A stretch of DNA of 64,000 nt from Candidatus Nitrotoga sp. AM1P (GCF_013168275.1 NZ_AP019547.1:868001-932000); one strand, 5' to 3'; positions 18,490 through 29,244 are shown, counted from the stretch's first letter. The notes: generated by a model from the sequence alone, not told the origin. A program made the numbers and translations.

Positions 18490-21400
18490 TGACTCTCATG
18501 TCGGATAGTCGATCCTCTGATTCACACCATAGTACATTCAGATTCTTGAGCCTGAAGTGGAAAGTGCTCCTAACGTTAGGTGTGGTGATGATTTCGGTTA
18601 ACGGCACACTTTCCTGGCTGCATTTTCATGACTTGAAGACTCGCTTCGAGGAGCAACATACCGCTTCACGCGAGCGCCTGATTTCTGAAGCTATCGCTGT
18701 GCACACTGATTCTGCTCTGCGCTTACAAACGATGGCCAGCATGCTCGCAACGGTTGGCGCGGGAGGTGTATTTCAGTTGGAGCCGGTATCTAAGCGGCTT
18801 CATGAGCACCTCGATAACTATTGGCCTGTCTTACAACTCGATCTAGACATCAATTCCATGAAGGTGTATTCCAAGACGGGTGCTTCTCTGGCCGCTTGGC
18901 ATGCAGATGCACTCTCCGATATAGAGCAGAATGACCGTGTACATGCCGTAATTTCGCAAGAGCGCGCCATGCATTGGACACACTGTCGGCAGACATGCAC
19001 ACAGTTTGCTGCAGCTCCAATCCTGTCAGCGGGCCAAGTGGCTGGAGTAGTTGTTTTGGGTAGCTCTCTGACAGAAGTGATTGTTTCCTTCAACCGTTTA
19101 TCCGGAGCCGATCTTGGCGTGCTGGCCCCTGGCGGCTTTATTATGGATAAAAACTCGCTGGCTAACTTGGGTTTACAGGTAGTCGCACTGAGCGGCTCCG
19201 AACGCAATCTTCCTCTACTCCATCAACTAAAGGTTTTGCCCCCGAAGCAAAGCAAAACAAATTGGCAATTAGTATCTTACCAGGACAAGCAATTCGAATT
19301 GTCGTTTGTGACTATGGATGATGGCAGTGGCGCATATTCCGGCGCCATGCTAGTGGTGATCGATGATTTGACTCAGTCCTTGGCCGAAATTCGCAAATCA
19401 GTGGCGAGCCGTTTACAAGCCGAGCTAGCGACATCATTACTCTCTTTACTATTACTAGCTTTTCTTGTGAATGCGCCCTTGCAGCGCATGACGCGAGCAG
19501 TACGGGCAATTCCTTTGCTGGGTCGAAGTGCTTTTGCCGAGGCACGTGCAAAAATTGCTCCACGGGGCCGACGTTTTGTGGATGACGAAATTGACAGTCT
19601 GGATGAGGCTGCGGTTGCCTTGTCCTTTCGGTTGGAAACGCTAGAGCAAGAAGTGGCAGCGCATGCTGAAGAGTTACAGGACATGCTACATCGTATTTCA
19701 ATTGAGCGGGATTTTAATAAGAGCCTGCTCGATACTGCACAGGTCATCATTCTGACACAGTCAGCCAGTGGATCGATTCACAGTTTAAATCGTTATGGAG
19801 AGTTTTTAACAGGTTGCAGTGAAGGAGAATTATTGGGCAAATCTTTTATTCAGGCAACTATTCGTCCTGAAACGACTGAAACAGAAACGCAACAGGCATT
19901 GCAAGAACTCGCTACGGGAGAACATCGGCACATTCAGCGTGAATCGACTTTAATCAGCAAGCCGGGCGAACAATACCAAATCACCTGGAATCACTCGCGT
20001 CTTTCCGGCCAGCCCGGCGAGACGGCAATGATCCTGTCAGTCGGAATTGATCACACCGAACGCAAGCGTGCCGAACAAGACTTACTCAATTTAAATGCAA
20101 GTCTGGAAGTTCGGGTTGAGGAACGCACTTTCGAACTCGAACAAGCCAAGCAACAAGCAGAGACAGCCAACCAGGCCAAGAGCGAATTTCTTTCCAACAT
20201 GAGCCATGAAATTCGCACTCCAATGAACAGCATCATTGGCATGACACAACTGGTGCGACGTACCGAACTTAATTCCAAGCAGCTTGATTATATTTCAAAG
20301 ATTGATCATTCAGCGCAGCATCTCTTGAGCCTGATCAATGAAATGCTCGACTTTTCCAAAATAGAAGCGGGCAAAATCGAGCTGGATATACTGGATTTTG
20401 AACTGAATACAATATTGGAAAACATCTCCAGCCAACTTGGCGAGAACGCTACAAGCAAATGCCTGAAGCTTGTGTTTGACGTTGGCCCTGATTTGTCCCA
20501 TCCGCTCCGTGGAGACTCATTGCGGTTGTATCAGGTATTGCTTAATTACACCAGCAATGCCATCAAATTTACTGATAAGGGTGAAATAATCGTCCGTGCC
20601 CGCATTATCGAAAATCAAGCTCTTGGAACAGACAGCCTGATACGCTTCGAAGTGCAAGATAGCGGTATCGGTATAAGCGCAGAACAAATCGCTCAACTTT
20701 TCCAGCCATTTCATCAAGCCGACGCTTCAACCACCCGTAAATATGGCGGCACCGGACTAGGGCTGGCCATCAGCCGACAACTGGCCGAGATGATGGGCGG
20801 CGAAGTTGGAGTAGAGAGTCAGCCCGGCAAGGGTAGCACTTTCTGGTTTACTGCCCGACTGGGCAGAGGCGTCAAGCCTGTTACGGCTACTCAAACCATG
20901 CCATCGGTTGATCTGAGTATAATCCAAGGTTCATGCATCCTGCTGGTTGAAGACAACCTCTTTAACCAGCAAGTGGCCAAAGAATTGTTGGAAGACGCTG
21001 GCGCAACCGTTGTCATCGCCAACAACGGAAAAGAAGCCCTCGAGCTGCTAATTAAAAAACATTTTGACTGCGTCCTGATGGATATGCAGATGCCCGTGAT
21101 GGATGGCCTTGAGGCTACCCGTCAAATTCGGGCCAATCCTGAGCTCGTGGCCACACGAATAATTGCCATGACCGCCAATGCGGGACGTGAAAATTGGACA
21201 CGTTGTTTCGACGCCGGCATGGATGATTTCATCACTAAACCGATCGAGTTCCAATTACTTCTTACGACACTTGCTAAATGGCTTGTGCAGCGATCCGACC
21301 GAGCTGTACCCGTACCCGCGACGGCCTCATTCCTAGAGTCTGCACCGATGAAAACGACCGCCGCTGGAAGTGCAAGCGACCCAAGCATCATCGATCTATC

Positions 21401-21716
21401 AATACTGACCAAAATATTAGGAAATCACCCGGATAAAATCCGTAAATATGTCATGATGTTTTTAGATTTGACTCAAGAAGCAATAGTTGAGATCGAAACT
21501 GCGCTGGCACATGAAGACATGGCGACACTGAGCGCCCTGGGGCATCGCACCAAATCATCGGCTAGAACTGTAGGTGCAATGGGTTTTGGCGAATTATGTC
21601 AAGCGTTAGAGCAGCTCAAGAGTGGCGAAGATACTGAAAAAGCGCGGGACATTGTCGTGCAAATGCGGGCATTACTGGCGCAGATTTCGGAAAGTATCAA
21701 TAAGTGGTTGGTATGA
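18489..21716 (+). CDS. Hybrid sensor histidine kinase (PAS-HisKA-HATPase-REC-HPt)
   Basis: A 1075-residue membrane kinase. TM helices ~24-44 and ~312-330 bracket a periplasmic sensor region. Then come a PAS domain ~412-530, HisKA with H573 ([11 protein letters not shown]), HATPase with N, G1 (DSGIGIS) and G2 (GTGLGLAI) boxes, a receiver with D865 ([11 protein letters not shown]), and an HPt domain with H1019 ([14 protein letters not shown]). All relay residues are present. The GTG start shares one base with the porin stop codon; an ATG at 18498 is also possible. The operon order implies that the periplasmic binding protein and porin feed this sensor. Confidence 0.93.
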   Translation: MTLMSDSRSSDSHHSTFRFLSLKWKVLLTLGVVMISVNGTLSWLHFHDLKTRFEEQHTASRERLISEAIAVHTDSALRLQTMASMLATVGAGGVFQLEPVSKRLHEHLDNYWPVLQLDLDINSMKVYSKTGASLAAWHADALSDIEQNDRVHAVISQERAMHWTHCRQTCTQFAAAPILSAGQVAGVVVLGSSLTEVIVSFNRLSGADLGVLAPGGFIMDKNSLANLGLQVVALSGSERNLPLLHQLKVLPPKQSKTNWQLVSYQDKQFELSFVTMDDGSGAYSGAMLVVIDDLTQSLAEIRKSVASRLQAELATSLLSLLLLAFLVNAPLQRMTRAVRAIPLLGRSAFAEARAKIAPRGRRFVDDEIDSLDEAAVALSFRLETLEQEVAAHAEELQDMLHRISIERDFNKSLLDTAQVIILTQSASGSIHSLNRYGEFLTGCSEGELLGKSFIQATIRPETTETETQQALQELATGEHRHIQRESTLISKPGEQYQITWNHSRLSGQPGETAMILSVGIDHTERKRAEQDLLNLNASLEVRVEERTFELEQAKQQAETANQAKSEFLSNMSHEIRTPMNSIIGMTQLVRRTELNSKQLDYISKIDHSAQHLLSLINEMLDFSKIEAGKIELDILDFELNTILENISSQLGENATSKCLKLVFDVGPDLSHPLRGDSLRLYQVLLNYTSNAIKFTDKGEIIVRARIIENQALGTDSLIRFEVQDSGIGISAEQIAQLFQPFHQADASTTRKYGGTGLGLAISRQLAEMMGGEVGVESQPGKGSTFWFTARLGRGVKPVTATQTMPSVDLSIIQGSCILLVEDNLFNQQVAKELLEDAGATVVIANNGKEALELLIKKHFDCVLMDMQMPVMDGLEATRQIRANPELVATRIIAMTANAGRENWTRCFDAGMDDFITKPIEFQLLLTTLAKWLVQRSDRAVPVPATASFLESAPMKTTAAGSASDPSIIDLSILTKILGNHPDKIRKYVMMFLDLTQEAIVEIETALAHEDMATLSALGHRTKSSARTVGAMGFGELCQALEQLKSGEDTEKARDIVVQMRALLAQISESINKWLV

Positions 21717-22021
21717 AATACTATTTAGTAATATTGGTTCGATATAATTCCGCACTTGCCAAAGTAATGGTGCCGGTTTTAATAATCATGCGACTCAGGC
21801 TTACCGCAATATTCAGTATTTCGATCAGTCGAGAGGTGAATCCCTTTGCAAGTTAGCATTTGATCTGTATTACAAAATAGTTTCTGATCCATTTTATTTA
21901 ATTATTTACGATTTTTGGTTTTGCTTTAAAACCAAGTTCAACGCCACTTCTCAGATAATTGTCCTAATGATCGGGCACACCCCATTCGACAGTTTTTATT
22001 GTAGCGAGGAAATTCAGACAG
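21717..22021. other. Intergenic spacer
   Basis: About 305 bp. A small dyad TTGGTTTT-gcttt-AAAACCAA (21915-21935) is visible but lacks a T-run on the plus strand. Nothing else could be supported. Confidence 0.35.
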
Positions 22022-23665
22022 ATGGTATTGTTGAAAAGCATTAAAAGCAAAATTTTTGTTTTTGCCATCATAGCCACGCTTACCCCGGCGCTGGGCTTGG
22101 GGCTGCTGTCATTCCGTCAGAACGAAGCGCAGATCAACGAAAATGTAACCCGTCAACTCCGCGCCCTGGCAAGTCAGGCCAGTCGTGAATTGGAACTGTG
22201 GATTAACAAACACATCCGCACAGTTCGCGCATTATCCACATCCAATGCTATTATCGACGGACTGTCTGTGACCGCTCACCCGCTTGCAGGCAAGTCCCAT
22301 AATACTCCGCAGGCCTTAACGCATTATCTACGTTCAGTGCAATCCAAACTCGACACAATATTAGAGTTAACCGTGGTGAACGCTACCGGACAGATTTTGG
22401 CCAGCAGCGCTGCGGTACCCTCCGCTGTAACTTTGCCACAAAGTTGGCCAGAGAGTGCGCTCACCGAAGGCGTTGTGCTCGTACCACCCCATTGGGAAAA
22501 ACAGCGCGCCACCGCGACGCTTAGCGTTGCGGTTCCTGTGTTGTCGTACGGCAATGCACTGATGGGAGCATTAGTGGCGGTGCTTGATCTTCGTACCGCG
22601 CAACCCTATCTAAAAAGCTCGACGAAGTCACCGCCGGGCGAGGTGTTATTGCTCGACCAAAACGGCCGGGAACTGCTTAATAGCCGTGCTACTAATACAA
22701 CCAAGCTAATGTCACTGGATGCGGCGGTACTGCGGCAAATGCTATCGAAACCGGGCGAATCCATGATCTTTCAAGGGCTAATGCATCGTGAAGTCATCGG
22801 GCTAGCAGATATACCTGCTGCGCTACCGGTCACAATAGTGGCAGAACAAGATCGTGCTGATGTCTACGCCGCTTGGGTGAATTTGCGTAATCTGTACCTG
22901 GCATTGGTGTGCATAATAGTTTTAGTAGTGACAGCGGTGGCTTTTCGGATGGGGCGTTCAATCGTCACACCGCTACAGCATTTAATCAATGCAGCCAATA
23001 GCATCGCTAGCGGAGATCTTGATGTGCGGCTGCCTGTGACACGAAATGATGAATTCGGCCACCTCACCCGCATCTTTAACCAGATGGCGGACAAGCTACG
23101 CCATAGTCATGCTGAAATAGTGGCCACCAATCAAGCTATGCAGAAACAAAATCAGCTACTTGAAACACTCTCAATTACCGATGGTCTGACCGGTCTCTAT
23201 AATCGCAGTAAACTCGATGCAATCCTGATAGATGAAATGGCCCGATTCAAGCGTAACCTGCGGCCCTTTGCGGTGCTCATGATGGATATTGATTACTTTA
23301 AGACGCTCAATGACAGCCACGGTCATATTGCGGGTGATGAAGTAATTACAGCTGTGGCCAATATACTTAGCCGGTCGATTCGTAGCGTAGATTACGCTGC
23401 GCGCTATGGTGGCGATGAATTCATTATTATCATGGTTGAAACAACGGCAGATATGGCGCTCAAAACGGCAGAGCGCATCCGTTCTCAGGTTAATGATATG
23501 CGCTACAGTGCCAACGGCCAGATAGTCTCCGTGACAGTGAGTATCGGTGTCGTGCAGTGCACCCAGTCCGACGACGTTACACCGACAGCAGTGTTTTCCC
23601 GCGCCGACAGTGCTCTCTATGAAGCGAAACGCGCTGGTCGCAACCGGGCGCACTATGCAGCTTAG
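22022..23665 (+). CDS. Membrane diguanylate cyclase (Cache-HAMP-GGDEF)
   Basis: A 547-residue protein. An N-terminal TM helix (~11-29) is followed by a ~240-residue periplasmic region like a dCache sensor, a second TM helix (~290-312), a HAMP linker (SIVTPLQHLINAANSIASGD) and a GGDEF domain. The active-site motif is intact (RYGGDEF, GGDEF at 463-467), so cyclic-di-GMP synthesis is predicted. No EAL domain. Transcribed alone, with a strong terminator downstream. Confidence 0.93.
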   Translation: MVLLKSIKSKIFVFAIIATLTPALGLGLLSFRQNEAQINENVTRQLRALASQASRELELWINKHIRTVRALSTSNAIIDGLSVTAHPLAGKSHNTPQALTHYLRSVQSKLDTILELTVVNATGQILASSAAVPSAVTLPQSWPESALTEGVVLVPPHWEKQRATATLSVAVPVLSYGNALMGALVAVLDLRTAQPYLKSSTKSPPGEVLLLDQNGRELLNSRATNTTKLMSLDAAVLRQMLSKPGESMIFQGLMHREVIGLADIPAALPVTIVAEQDRADVYAAWVNLRNLYLALVCIIVLVVTAVAFRMGRSIVTPLQHLINAANSIASGDLDVRLPVTRNDEFGHLTRIFNQMADKLRHSHAEIVATNQAMQKQNQLLETLSITDGLTGLYNRSKLDAILIDEMARFKRNLRPFAVLMMDIDYFKTLNDSHGHIAGDEVITAVANILSRSIRSVDYAARYGGDEFIIIMVETTADMALKTAERIRSQVNDMRYSANGQIVSVTVSIGVVQCTQSDDVTPTAVFSRADSALYEAKRAGRNRAHYAA

Positions 23666-23737
23666 TGTAACGTGGCATTCTGTTTACAACTTAAGTGATT
23701 ATTGGCTCTGATGACTGTTTCTTTTGAAAGATGTCGA

Positions 23738-23778
23738 AGCTATCACGCTCCAGATAAAGAGCGTGGTAGCTTTGTTGT
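23738..23778 (+). terminator. Intrinsic terminator of the diguanylate cyclase gene
   Basis: A 13-bp stem (AGCTATCACGCTC / GAGCGTGGTAGCT, one G-T pair) with an 8-nt loop is followed by TTGTTGT, 72 bp after the stop codon. Confidence 0.75.
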
Positions 23779-23949
23779 AAATGCATTAACAACGACCTCG
23801 AGTGCTAAAACGCCGATGGATACGCCACAGCATAAACGTTGCTCGCTATAATAAATAGTATTAACCTACGCTAACATCCTATCTAGATAGCCACTTTACT
23901 ATAAAACAAAATTATATTTAAAACGCGCTATCAACTAGTTAATAAACAT

Positions 23950-24753
23950 ATGGACAACACCAAACTTCCAACTTTTTTCATCTCGCATGGCGGTGGCCCT
24001 TGGCCATATATTGACGACATGAAAAAACAGTTTGCAAAAACTGCTCAGGAATTGAGTCAGCTTCCGGCAAGCCTCCCCTGCAAACCGAAAGCGATTTTGG
24101 TTATCACGGGTCATTGGGAGGAAAGCGAATTTACAGTATCAACCGCAGCCAATCCCCCCATGGAGTATGACTACTCTGGCTTTCCCGAATATACCTACCG
24201 GATCAAGTACCCGGCACCAGGATTACCTGCGCTAGCAAACCACATTCGCGAGTTGCTCGGTCAAGCGGGAATCAGCAGCAAGGAAGATCCACATCGAGGA
24301 TTCGATCATGGAACCTTTGTTCCCTTATTCCTCATGTATCCAGAGGCAAATATTCCAGTAGTAATGCTTTCATTGAAATCAAATTACGATCCCTTAGAGC
24401 ATATTCGGGCTGGTGAAGCTTTAAAGCTCCTACGAAATGAAGGCATTCTAATAATCGGAAGTGGGCTTACTTACCACAATATGCGAGGATTCGGACAAAC
24501 CGATGCGACACCTGTGTCCGAACAATTCGAGCAATATCTAAATGAAGCAATTTCCGACCCAAACCCAGTTAACCGCGCTGAGAAATTAATTAATTGGGAA
24601 ACAGCACCGGTAGCTCGACTGGCTCATCCACGGGAAGACCATCTCATTCCGTTAATGGTAGTAGCAGGCGCAGCGGGCGATGATGTCGGAAGCCGTATTT
24701 TTGTAGATAAAGTATTTAATGTCGCTATGGCTTCATATCGGTTTGGTGACTGA
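23950..24753 (+). CDS. DODA-type extradiol ring-opening dioxygenase (LigB superfamily)
   Basis: A 267-residue cytosolic enzyme of the 4,5-DOPA dioxygenase-like group (YgiD relatives), which cleaves catecholic rings using a metal ion. The family histidines are visible: H13 in FISHGGGPW, H55 in ITGHWEES, H120 in FDHGTFVPL, H176 in SGLTYHNMRG, and HPREDH at 226-231. The physiological substrate is not known for most relatives. No catabolic genes are adjacent, so I would not assign a pathway. Confidence 0.88.
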   Translation: MDNTKLPTFFISHGGGPWPYIDDMKKQFAKTAQELSQLPASLPCKPKAILVITGHWEESEFTVSTAANPPMEYDYSGFPEYTYRIKYPAPGLPALANHIRELLGQAGISSKEDPHRGFDHGTFVPLFLMYPEANIPVVMLSLKSNYDPLEHIRAGEALKLLRNEGILIIGSGLTYHNMRGFGQTDATPVSEQFEQYLNEAISDPNPVNRAEKLINWETAPVARLAHPREDHLIPLMVVAGAAGDDVGSRIFVDKVFNVAMASYRFGD

Positions 24754-24840
24754 TGTGATTACGAGAAGGCCAGACCATAACGCGTTTGCACGCAATCACA
24801 TCTAGTCCCACTTATAAGCAACCACTCAAATTCCCCACAG

Positions 24841-24857
24841 CTAAATTGAAAATTTAG
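24841..24857. terminator. Possible bidirectional terminator between convergent genes
   Basis: A 7-bp A+T-rich stem CTAAATT-gaa-AATTTAG sits between the convergent dioxygenase and arnD genes. It is weak and lacks a long T-run. Confidence 0.3.
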
Positions 24858-24869
24858 AGTCCACCGCGC

Positions 24870-25766
24870 CTATTTCCCCTGCATAGCCAGTGTCCCGCTA
24901 CGTCCATCCACTGTCCCTATTACCAACTCATTTCGTGGCAAAGTACCTTTAAGATTTTCCAAATACTGACGCAATGAAACAAGCTTGTAGTTCTGATCTT
25001 TCCAACCTATGATGAGCTGTTCGAATACTGGCATCCACTTGCCGCCTTCCAATTCGGCATGCAGTGTAAATACATGACCCATAGCAGGAGGATTTGCAGT
25101 CAGCCCCAATAAGTGCTGCGCCACATTTTCCACCGTGATTCCCTCTCGATTGATGATTTCATCCAACGTAGGCAAGGTGGTAGGCAATTGTGGACAGTCA
25201 ACAATCTCTGCATTCCAAGTGGGAATAAAGGGATGTGTACCACGTGTATCGGAACTGTAATCAAACCCTAGTAGTTGCATCAGGCGTAGGGCATGCCGAT
25301 TCATCTGCCAACCGGCAGCAGCATGTGCCTTAGGCGCGATGCCAAAAATTTCGATAAATCTATCCACGGCACGCTGCATTTCGCGCCTTGTCCACTCGGC
25401 ATCTTTACCCGCGACATAATCCTGCCAGCGGATATGATCATAACAATGAATACCAACTTCGAAGCCTGCATCGCGTACCGAGCGTAATATCTGCGCACAG
25501 TTGCGTCCAATATCCGGCCCGGGCAATAAAGTGCCATACAGTAGCGTCTTGAGGCCATAGTGCTCCAGTACTGAGGTGCGCGATACCTTGCCTAAAAACC
25601 CGGGACGGAATACACGCCGGATAGCGCGCCCTGTGTGGTCAGGGCCGAGAGTAAAGAAAAATGTGGCTTGCACATCGTGTCGCTTCAACGTTTCTACCAA
25701 ACGCGGAACCCCCTCGCACGTGCCGCGATAGGTATCTACGTCAATTTTAAGCGCTAACTGGGGCAT
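24870..25766 (-). CDS. arnD: 4-deoxy-4-formamido-L-arabinose-phosphoundecaprenol deformylase
   Basis: A polysaccharide-deacetylase-fold enzyme that removes the formyl group from undecaprenyl-phosphate-Ara4FN in the lipid A modification pathway. The N-terminus LKIDVDTYRGTCEGVPRLVE is the ArnD signature, and the metal/catalytic GIHCYDHIRWQ block is present. The ATG at 25766 gives 298 residues and matches the family start. A GTG at 25805 overlapping the upstream gene is less likely. It is the last gene of the arn operon. Confidence 0.92.
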   Translation of the reverse strand: MPQLALKIDVDTYRGTCEGVPRLVETLKRHDVQATFFFTLGPDHTGRAIRRVFRPGFLGKVSRTSVLEHYGLKTLLYGTLLPGPDIGRNCAQILRSVRDAGFEVGIHCYDHIRWQDYVAGKDAEWTRREMQRAVDRFIEIFGIAPKAHAAAGWQMNRHALRLMQLLGFDYSSDTRGTHPFIPTWNAEIVDCPQLPTTLPTLDEIINREGITVENVAQHLLGLTANPPAMGHVFTLHAELEGGKWMPVFEQLIIGWKDQNYKLVSLRQYLENLKGTLPRNELVIGTVDGRSGTLAMQGK

Positions 25767-25795
25767 GAAAATTGTATTCCCGAATTCTTTAATAA

Positions 25796-26722
25796 TTATA
25801 GACACACATTAAATTCAAATTTTTCTGTCCCGTACTGCGTAACAAATTCTGTGGTGCTCATCTCTACGCCATCCAGCTCAAAACGTACTACGCGCAGTTC
25901 GCCTTGCCCGCAAATAGCGTATGCCTTGTCTTCTTGGATGTAGAAAGCTGGTGCCTCACCCGTTGTAGCGCAAGTTGTGACCAACGTTTGCAGGATGCGC
26001 ATGGATTTGCCCAACAGTTGGGTGATCGCACCCGGATAGGGCGGTGCCACAGCACGCACCAGGTTGTGAATACTGCGCGCGTCTTGTGACCAGTCAATAA
26101 TGCCATCCTCCGGTTTGCGCCCACCGAAATATGTACCTTGACTTAAATCCTGCGTTACTGGTTTTGCGGTACCTGCAATTAGGGCAGGCAAGCATGCATG
26201 CAACGCGATTTCAGCCGCCACAGTGACTTTTTGAAATACGTCGAATGCGGTGTCATCAGGCAAAATGGGTACGGCCTGCTGCGCTAACACGGCGCCGTTA
26301 TCCGGTTTTTCAGTCATGTAATGCAATGTCGCGCCAGTTTCGGTTTCGCCTTTAATAATGGCCCAATTTACCGGCACCCGGCCTCGATATTTCGGTAGCA
26401 GCGACCCATGCATGTTGAGCGCGCCCTGTTTAGGAATATCCAGCAATTCGCGCTTAAACATTTCGCGATAATAGAATGAAAAAAGAAAGTCTGGTTGCAG
26501 CGCTCGAATCTGCTCAAGCACTTCCACCGTATTCGGATTGTCCGGTGTGATGACGGGAATGCCATGAAGCGCAGCCAACTCGGCCACGCTAGCAAACCAG
26601 ATATTTTCTTTCGGATTGTCCCGATGAGTAACCACTAGCGCCACCTCTATGCCATGCGTCAGCAATACAGACAGGCAACGAACCCCCACGTTATGGTAAG
26701 CAAAAACTACCACGCGCGTCAT
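25796..26722 (-). CDS. UDP-4-amino-4-deoxy-L-arabinose formyltransferase (ArnA N-terminal domain only)
   Basis: A 308-residue protein equivalent to the formyltransferase half of ArnA. The catalytic triad is present at matching positions: N103, H105 (ALNMHGSLLPKYRGR) and D141 (KPDNGAV). It uses 10-formyl-tetrahydrofolate to formylate UDP-Ara4N. The C-terminal UDP-glucuronic acid decarboxylase domain of the E. coli bifunctional ArnA is missing and no separate gene for it lies nearby. It overlaps the upstream glycosyltransferase by 4 bp (ATGA). Confidence 0.9.
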   Translation of the reverse strand: MTRVVVFAYHNVGVRCLSVLLTHGIEVALVVTHRDNPKENIWFASVAELAALHGIPVITPDNPNTVEVLEQIRALQPDFLFSFYYREMFKRELLDIPKQGALNMHGSLLPKYRGRVPVNWAIIKGETETGATLHYMTEKPDNGAVLAQQAVPILPDDTAFDVFQKVTVAAEIALHACLPALIAGTAKPVTQDLSQGTYFGGRKPEDGIIDWSQDARSIHNLVRAVAPPYPGAITQLLGKSMRILQTLVTTCATTGEAPAFYIQEDKAYAICGQGELRVVRFELDGVEMSTTEFVTQYGTEKFEFNVCL

Positions 26723-27657
26723 TCAGTTTTGTCCAATACAGCTTGAATCAGATAGCGCGGACGATGACGCACTTGCAGATAAATACGGCCGATGTATTCC
26801 CCCAGCAGACCGATGCCGAACAGGGTGAGACCAATCAGGAAAAAAGCGATGGCGAACAGGGTAAACAGCCCTTCCGCTTCGGGGCCGACAAACAAGCGAC
26901 GCACCAGCAGAAAGACCACGAAGAATGCAGACATCAGTGAAATTATAATCCCTGCCATGGAGAACCATTGCAGGGGCACAACAGAAAATCCGGTCATCAG
27001 GTCAAAATTAAGACGAATCAGACTGTACAACGAATATTTTGATTCACCCAGCGCACGTTCCTCATGTTCTACCATCACCTCGGCGGGATTACGCGCAAAA
27101 GTATAGGCCAGAGCCGGAACAAAAGTATTAACCTCTTTACAACTATTGATCGCATCAATCAGGGGACGGTCGTACGCGCGCAACATGCAGCCCTGATCAG
27201 TCATTTTAATATTCGTAATACGTTCGCGCAGCCGGTTCATGGTACGTGAGCCCATATGCCGCCACCAACTATCGTTACGCTGCTTACGGATTGAACCGAT
27301 GTAATCGTATCCTTCATCCATCTTGGCGAGCAGCTTGGCTATCTCTTCCGGCGGATTTTGCAGATCGGCATCCAGCGTCACCACGCGCGCGCCGCGCGCA
27401 TGCTCAAAGCCCGCAGTGATCGCCATATGCTGACCGAAATTACCATTAAACAGAATCACCCGCGTTACATCGGGACGGCGCTGGAATTGCTCGCGCAAAA
27501 TAGCTGCCGAACGATCACGGCTACCATCATTGATAAACACGATTTCGTAGTTGACACCGAGATTATCCAATGTCGGATATAAACGATCAAACAAAGTCTG
27601 CAGACCTTCTTCTTCGTTATAAACAGGAATGACGACAGAAAGTTGGGGTGTGCTCAT
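26719..27657 (-). CDS. arnC: Undecaprenyl-phosphate 4-deoxy-4-formamido-L-arabinose transferase
   Basis: A family-2 glycosyltransferase of 312 residues that loads Ara4FN on undecaprenyl phosphate at the cytoplasmic face. It shows VVIPVYNEEEGLQTLF at the N-terminus, the metal-binding TLDADLQNPPEEI, and two C-terminal TM helices (~232-255 and ~267-290). Generic DPM1-like transferases look similar, but the operon context fixes the role. The stop overlaps the formyltransferase start. Confidence 0.9.
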   Translation of the reverse strand: MSTPQLSVVIPVYNEEEGLQTLFDRLYPTLDNLGVNYEIVFINDGSRDRSAAILREQFQRRPDVTRVILFNGNFGQHMAITAGFEHARGARVVTLDADLQNPPEEIAKLLAKMDEGYDYIGSIRKQRNDSWWRHMGSRTMNRLRERITNIKMTDQGCMLRAYDRPLIDAINSCKEVNTFVPALAYTFARNPAEVMVEHEERALGESKYSLYSLIRLNFDLMTGFSVVPLQWFSMAGIIISLMSAFFVVFLLVRRLFVGPEAEGLFTLFAIAFFLIGLTLFGIGLLGEYIGRIYLQVRHRPRYLIQAVLDKTE

Positions 27658-27754
27658 GGCGCAGCATTTTACCGCAGAGGGTGAGGTTAGCGAAATTTAG
27701 GAATAGATATAAGCAAAATAAAGTATGGTCAGCATAACGTGCGCTATGCGCATA

Positions 27755-28876
27755 CTAATTTTTCAATACGTCACCCATCGCAACGCACGTGCGCTCGACA
27801 TCGCTTTCACTCATCGCCGCAAACATTGGCAAGGAAACGATCTGACGCCCAACACGCTCTGCGATTGGGAACATACCCTCCTTAAAACCCAGTGCTCGAT
27901 ACAGCTTGAATAGGTGAATAGGCGCATAGTGATAACCAATACCGATATTCTTGTCTTTCATGCGCGCCATAAAATCAGCACGGGGGATGCGCTCCGGTAG
28001 CACTACCTGAAACAAATGCCAGTTGGTGTCTTCAAAATCAGCCGGAGGTAATTGCGCGCCAGTTTGCGCTTCGAAATTTTTACCGAGTGTCGCGAAATAA
28101 TGCCGCGCCAATTTACGTCGTTGCGCGGTGATAACATTTAATTGCGCGAACTGTCCCAAGCCGATGGCGGCAGCGATGTCGGTCATGTTGAATTTTCCAC
28201 CCAATACGTCCACTTCGATGCCGTCATAGCCGCTCCGTGTGACGCCTTGCAGCCGATACTTTTCGGCGAGCGCGGCTTCCTCTGCGTTGTTCAGCACCAG
28301 ACAGCCGCCTTCCGAAGTGGTGATATTCTTGTTGGCCTGGAAACTGAACGAAACGAAATCGCCGAACGAGCCGATGGGCTTGCCTTGCCATGTCGCACCG
28401 ATGGCTTGCGCGGCATCTTCGACCACACGCAATTTGTATCTGGCAGCTATCTTATAGAGACGATCCATATCCACCGGCTTGCCCGCCAGATAGACCGGGA
28501 TAATTGCCTTGGTGCGTGGCGTGATCGCCGCCTCAACCTTGTCCAGATCAATGTTACGTGTGACCGGGTCAACGTCAGCGAACACCGGGGTTGCGCCGAC
28601 TTCGAGTATGACATTGGCGGTAGCCACCCAGGAAATGGGCGTGGTGATGACTTCATCACCATATCCTATACCTGCAATACGCAGGGCGATTTCCATGGTG
28701 CAGGTGCCGGAGTTAAAGGTGCGCACCGGACGCCCATCGAAATACTCAGAGAGTTGCCTCTCGAATTCCTGCACCTTGGGGCCACTGGTAATCCAGCCGG
28801 AACGCAGGGTTTCCGCTACAGCAGCAATAGTAGCCTCATCAATTGATGGGCGAGAAAATGGAAGAAATTTGTTCAT
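27755..28876 (-). CDS. arnB: UDP-4-amino-4-deoxy-L-arabinose-oxoglutarate aminotransferase
   Basis: A DegT/DnrJ/EryC1 PLP enzyme of 373 residues that transaminates UDP-4-keto-arabinose. The N-terminus FLPFSRPSIDEATIAAV and SGWITSGPKVQEFE are ArnB-like. The PLP lysine is K183 (FSFQANKNITTSEGG). Four-bp overlap with the upstream SMR gene. A 97-bp gap separates it from arnC, the only break in an otherwise overlapping operon. Confidence 0.92.
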   Translation of the reverse strand: MNKFLPFSRPSIDEATIAAVAETLRSGWITSGPKVQEFERQLSEYFDGRPVRTFNSGTCTMEIALRIAGIGYGDEVITTPISWVATANVILEVGATPVFADVDPVTRNIDLDKVEAAITPRTKAIIPVYLAGKPVDMDRLYKIAARYKLRVVEDAAQAIGATWQGKPIGSFGDFVSFSFQANKNITTSEGGCLVLNNAEEAALAEKYRLQGVTRSGYDGIEVDVLGGKFNMTDIAAAIGLGQFAQLNVITAQRRKLARHYFATLGKNFEAQTGAQLPPADFEDTNWHLFQVVLPERIPRADFMARMKDKNIGIGYHYAPIHLFKLYRALGFKEGMFPIAERVGRQIVSLPMFAAMSESDVERTCVAMGDVLKN

Positions 28877-29244
28877 GCTCGAGAAATAATGATGACACCC
28901 AAAATAATAACGCTAATGCCGGCCACTTTAGCCGGATTGATTGATTCGTTAAAAAACCACCACGCTGCCACCAAATTTACTACGTACCCCATGGATAGCA
29001 GCGGATAAGCAATGCTGACCTGCACGCGTGATAGCGCCAATATCCAAAGCACCACACTAAACCCATAACAGGCTATTGCCCCGATGATGTGAGGCTCTGT
29101 GGCAAAACGCACACCGATTGGCAAGACATTACTGCGACTAAATTCGAAATAGCCAATGCTGTTGGTACCGGCCTTGATCAAGAGCTGCGCAGCAACATTG
29201 AGCATCACGCCAGCAAAAATTAAACCAAAGCTGATCAAGTTCAT
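28873..29244 (-). CDS. Small four-helix transporter, ArnE/ArnF-like
   Basis: A 123-residue EamA/SMR-type protein with four predicted helices (about 3-22, 52-72, 76-95 and 102-120) and the motif YPLLSMGYVVNLVAAWWFF. ArnE and ArnF form a heterodimeric flippase for undecaprenyl-phosphate-Ara4N in E. coli. Only one such gene is present here, so it may act as a homodimer or pair with a protein encoded elsewhere. It overlaps both neighbours by 4 bp. Confidence 0.85.
   Translation of the reverse strand: MNLISFGLIFAGVMLNVAAQLLIKAGTNSIGYFEFSRSNVLPIGVRFATEPHIIGAIACYGFSVVLWILALSRVQVSIAYPLLSMGYVVNLVAAWWFFNESINPAKVAGISVIILGVIIISRA

Noticed and set aside
23171..23653. 160-residue frame opposite the diguanylate cyclase GGDEF domain
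   Set aside because: Shadow frame; no recognisable motif.
25525..25545. Sigma-54-like TGGCACTTTATTGC within arnD (minus strand)
   Set aside because: The GG-to-GC spacing is one base short and it lies inside a coding region.
28142..28846. 234-residue open frame on the plus strand opposite arnB
   Set aside because: It is antisense to a clearly real PLP aminotransferase gene, has no family resemblance and reflects the codon bias of arnB.
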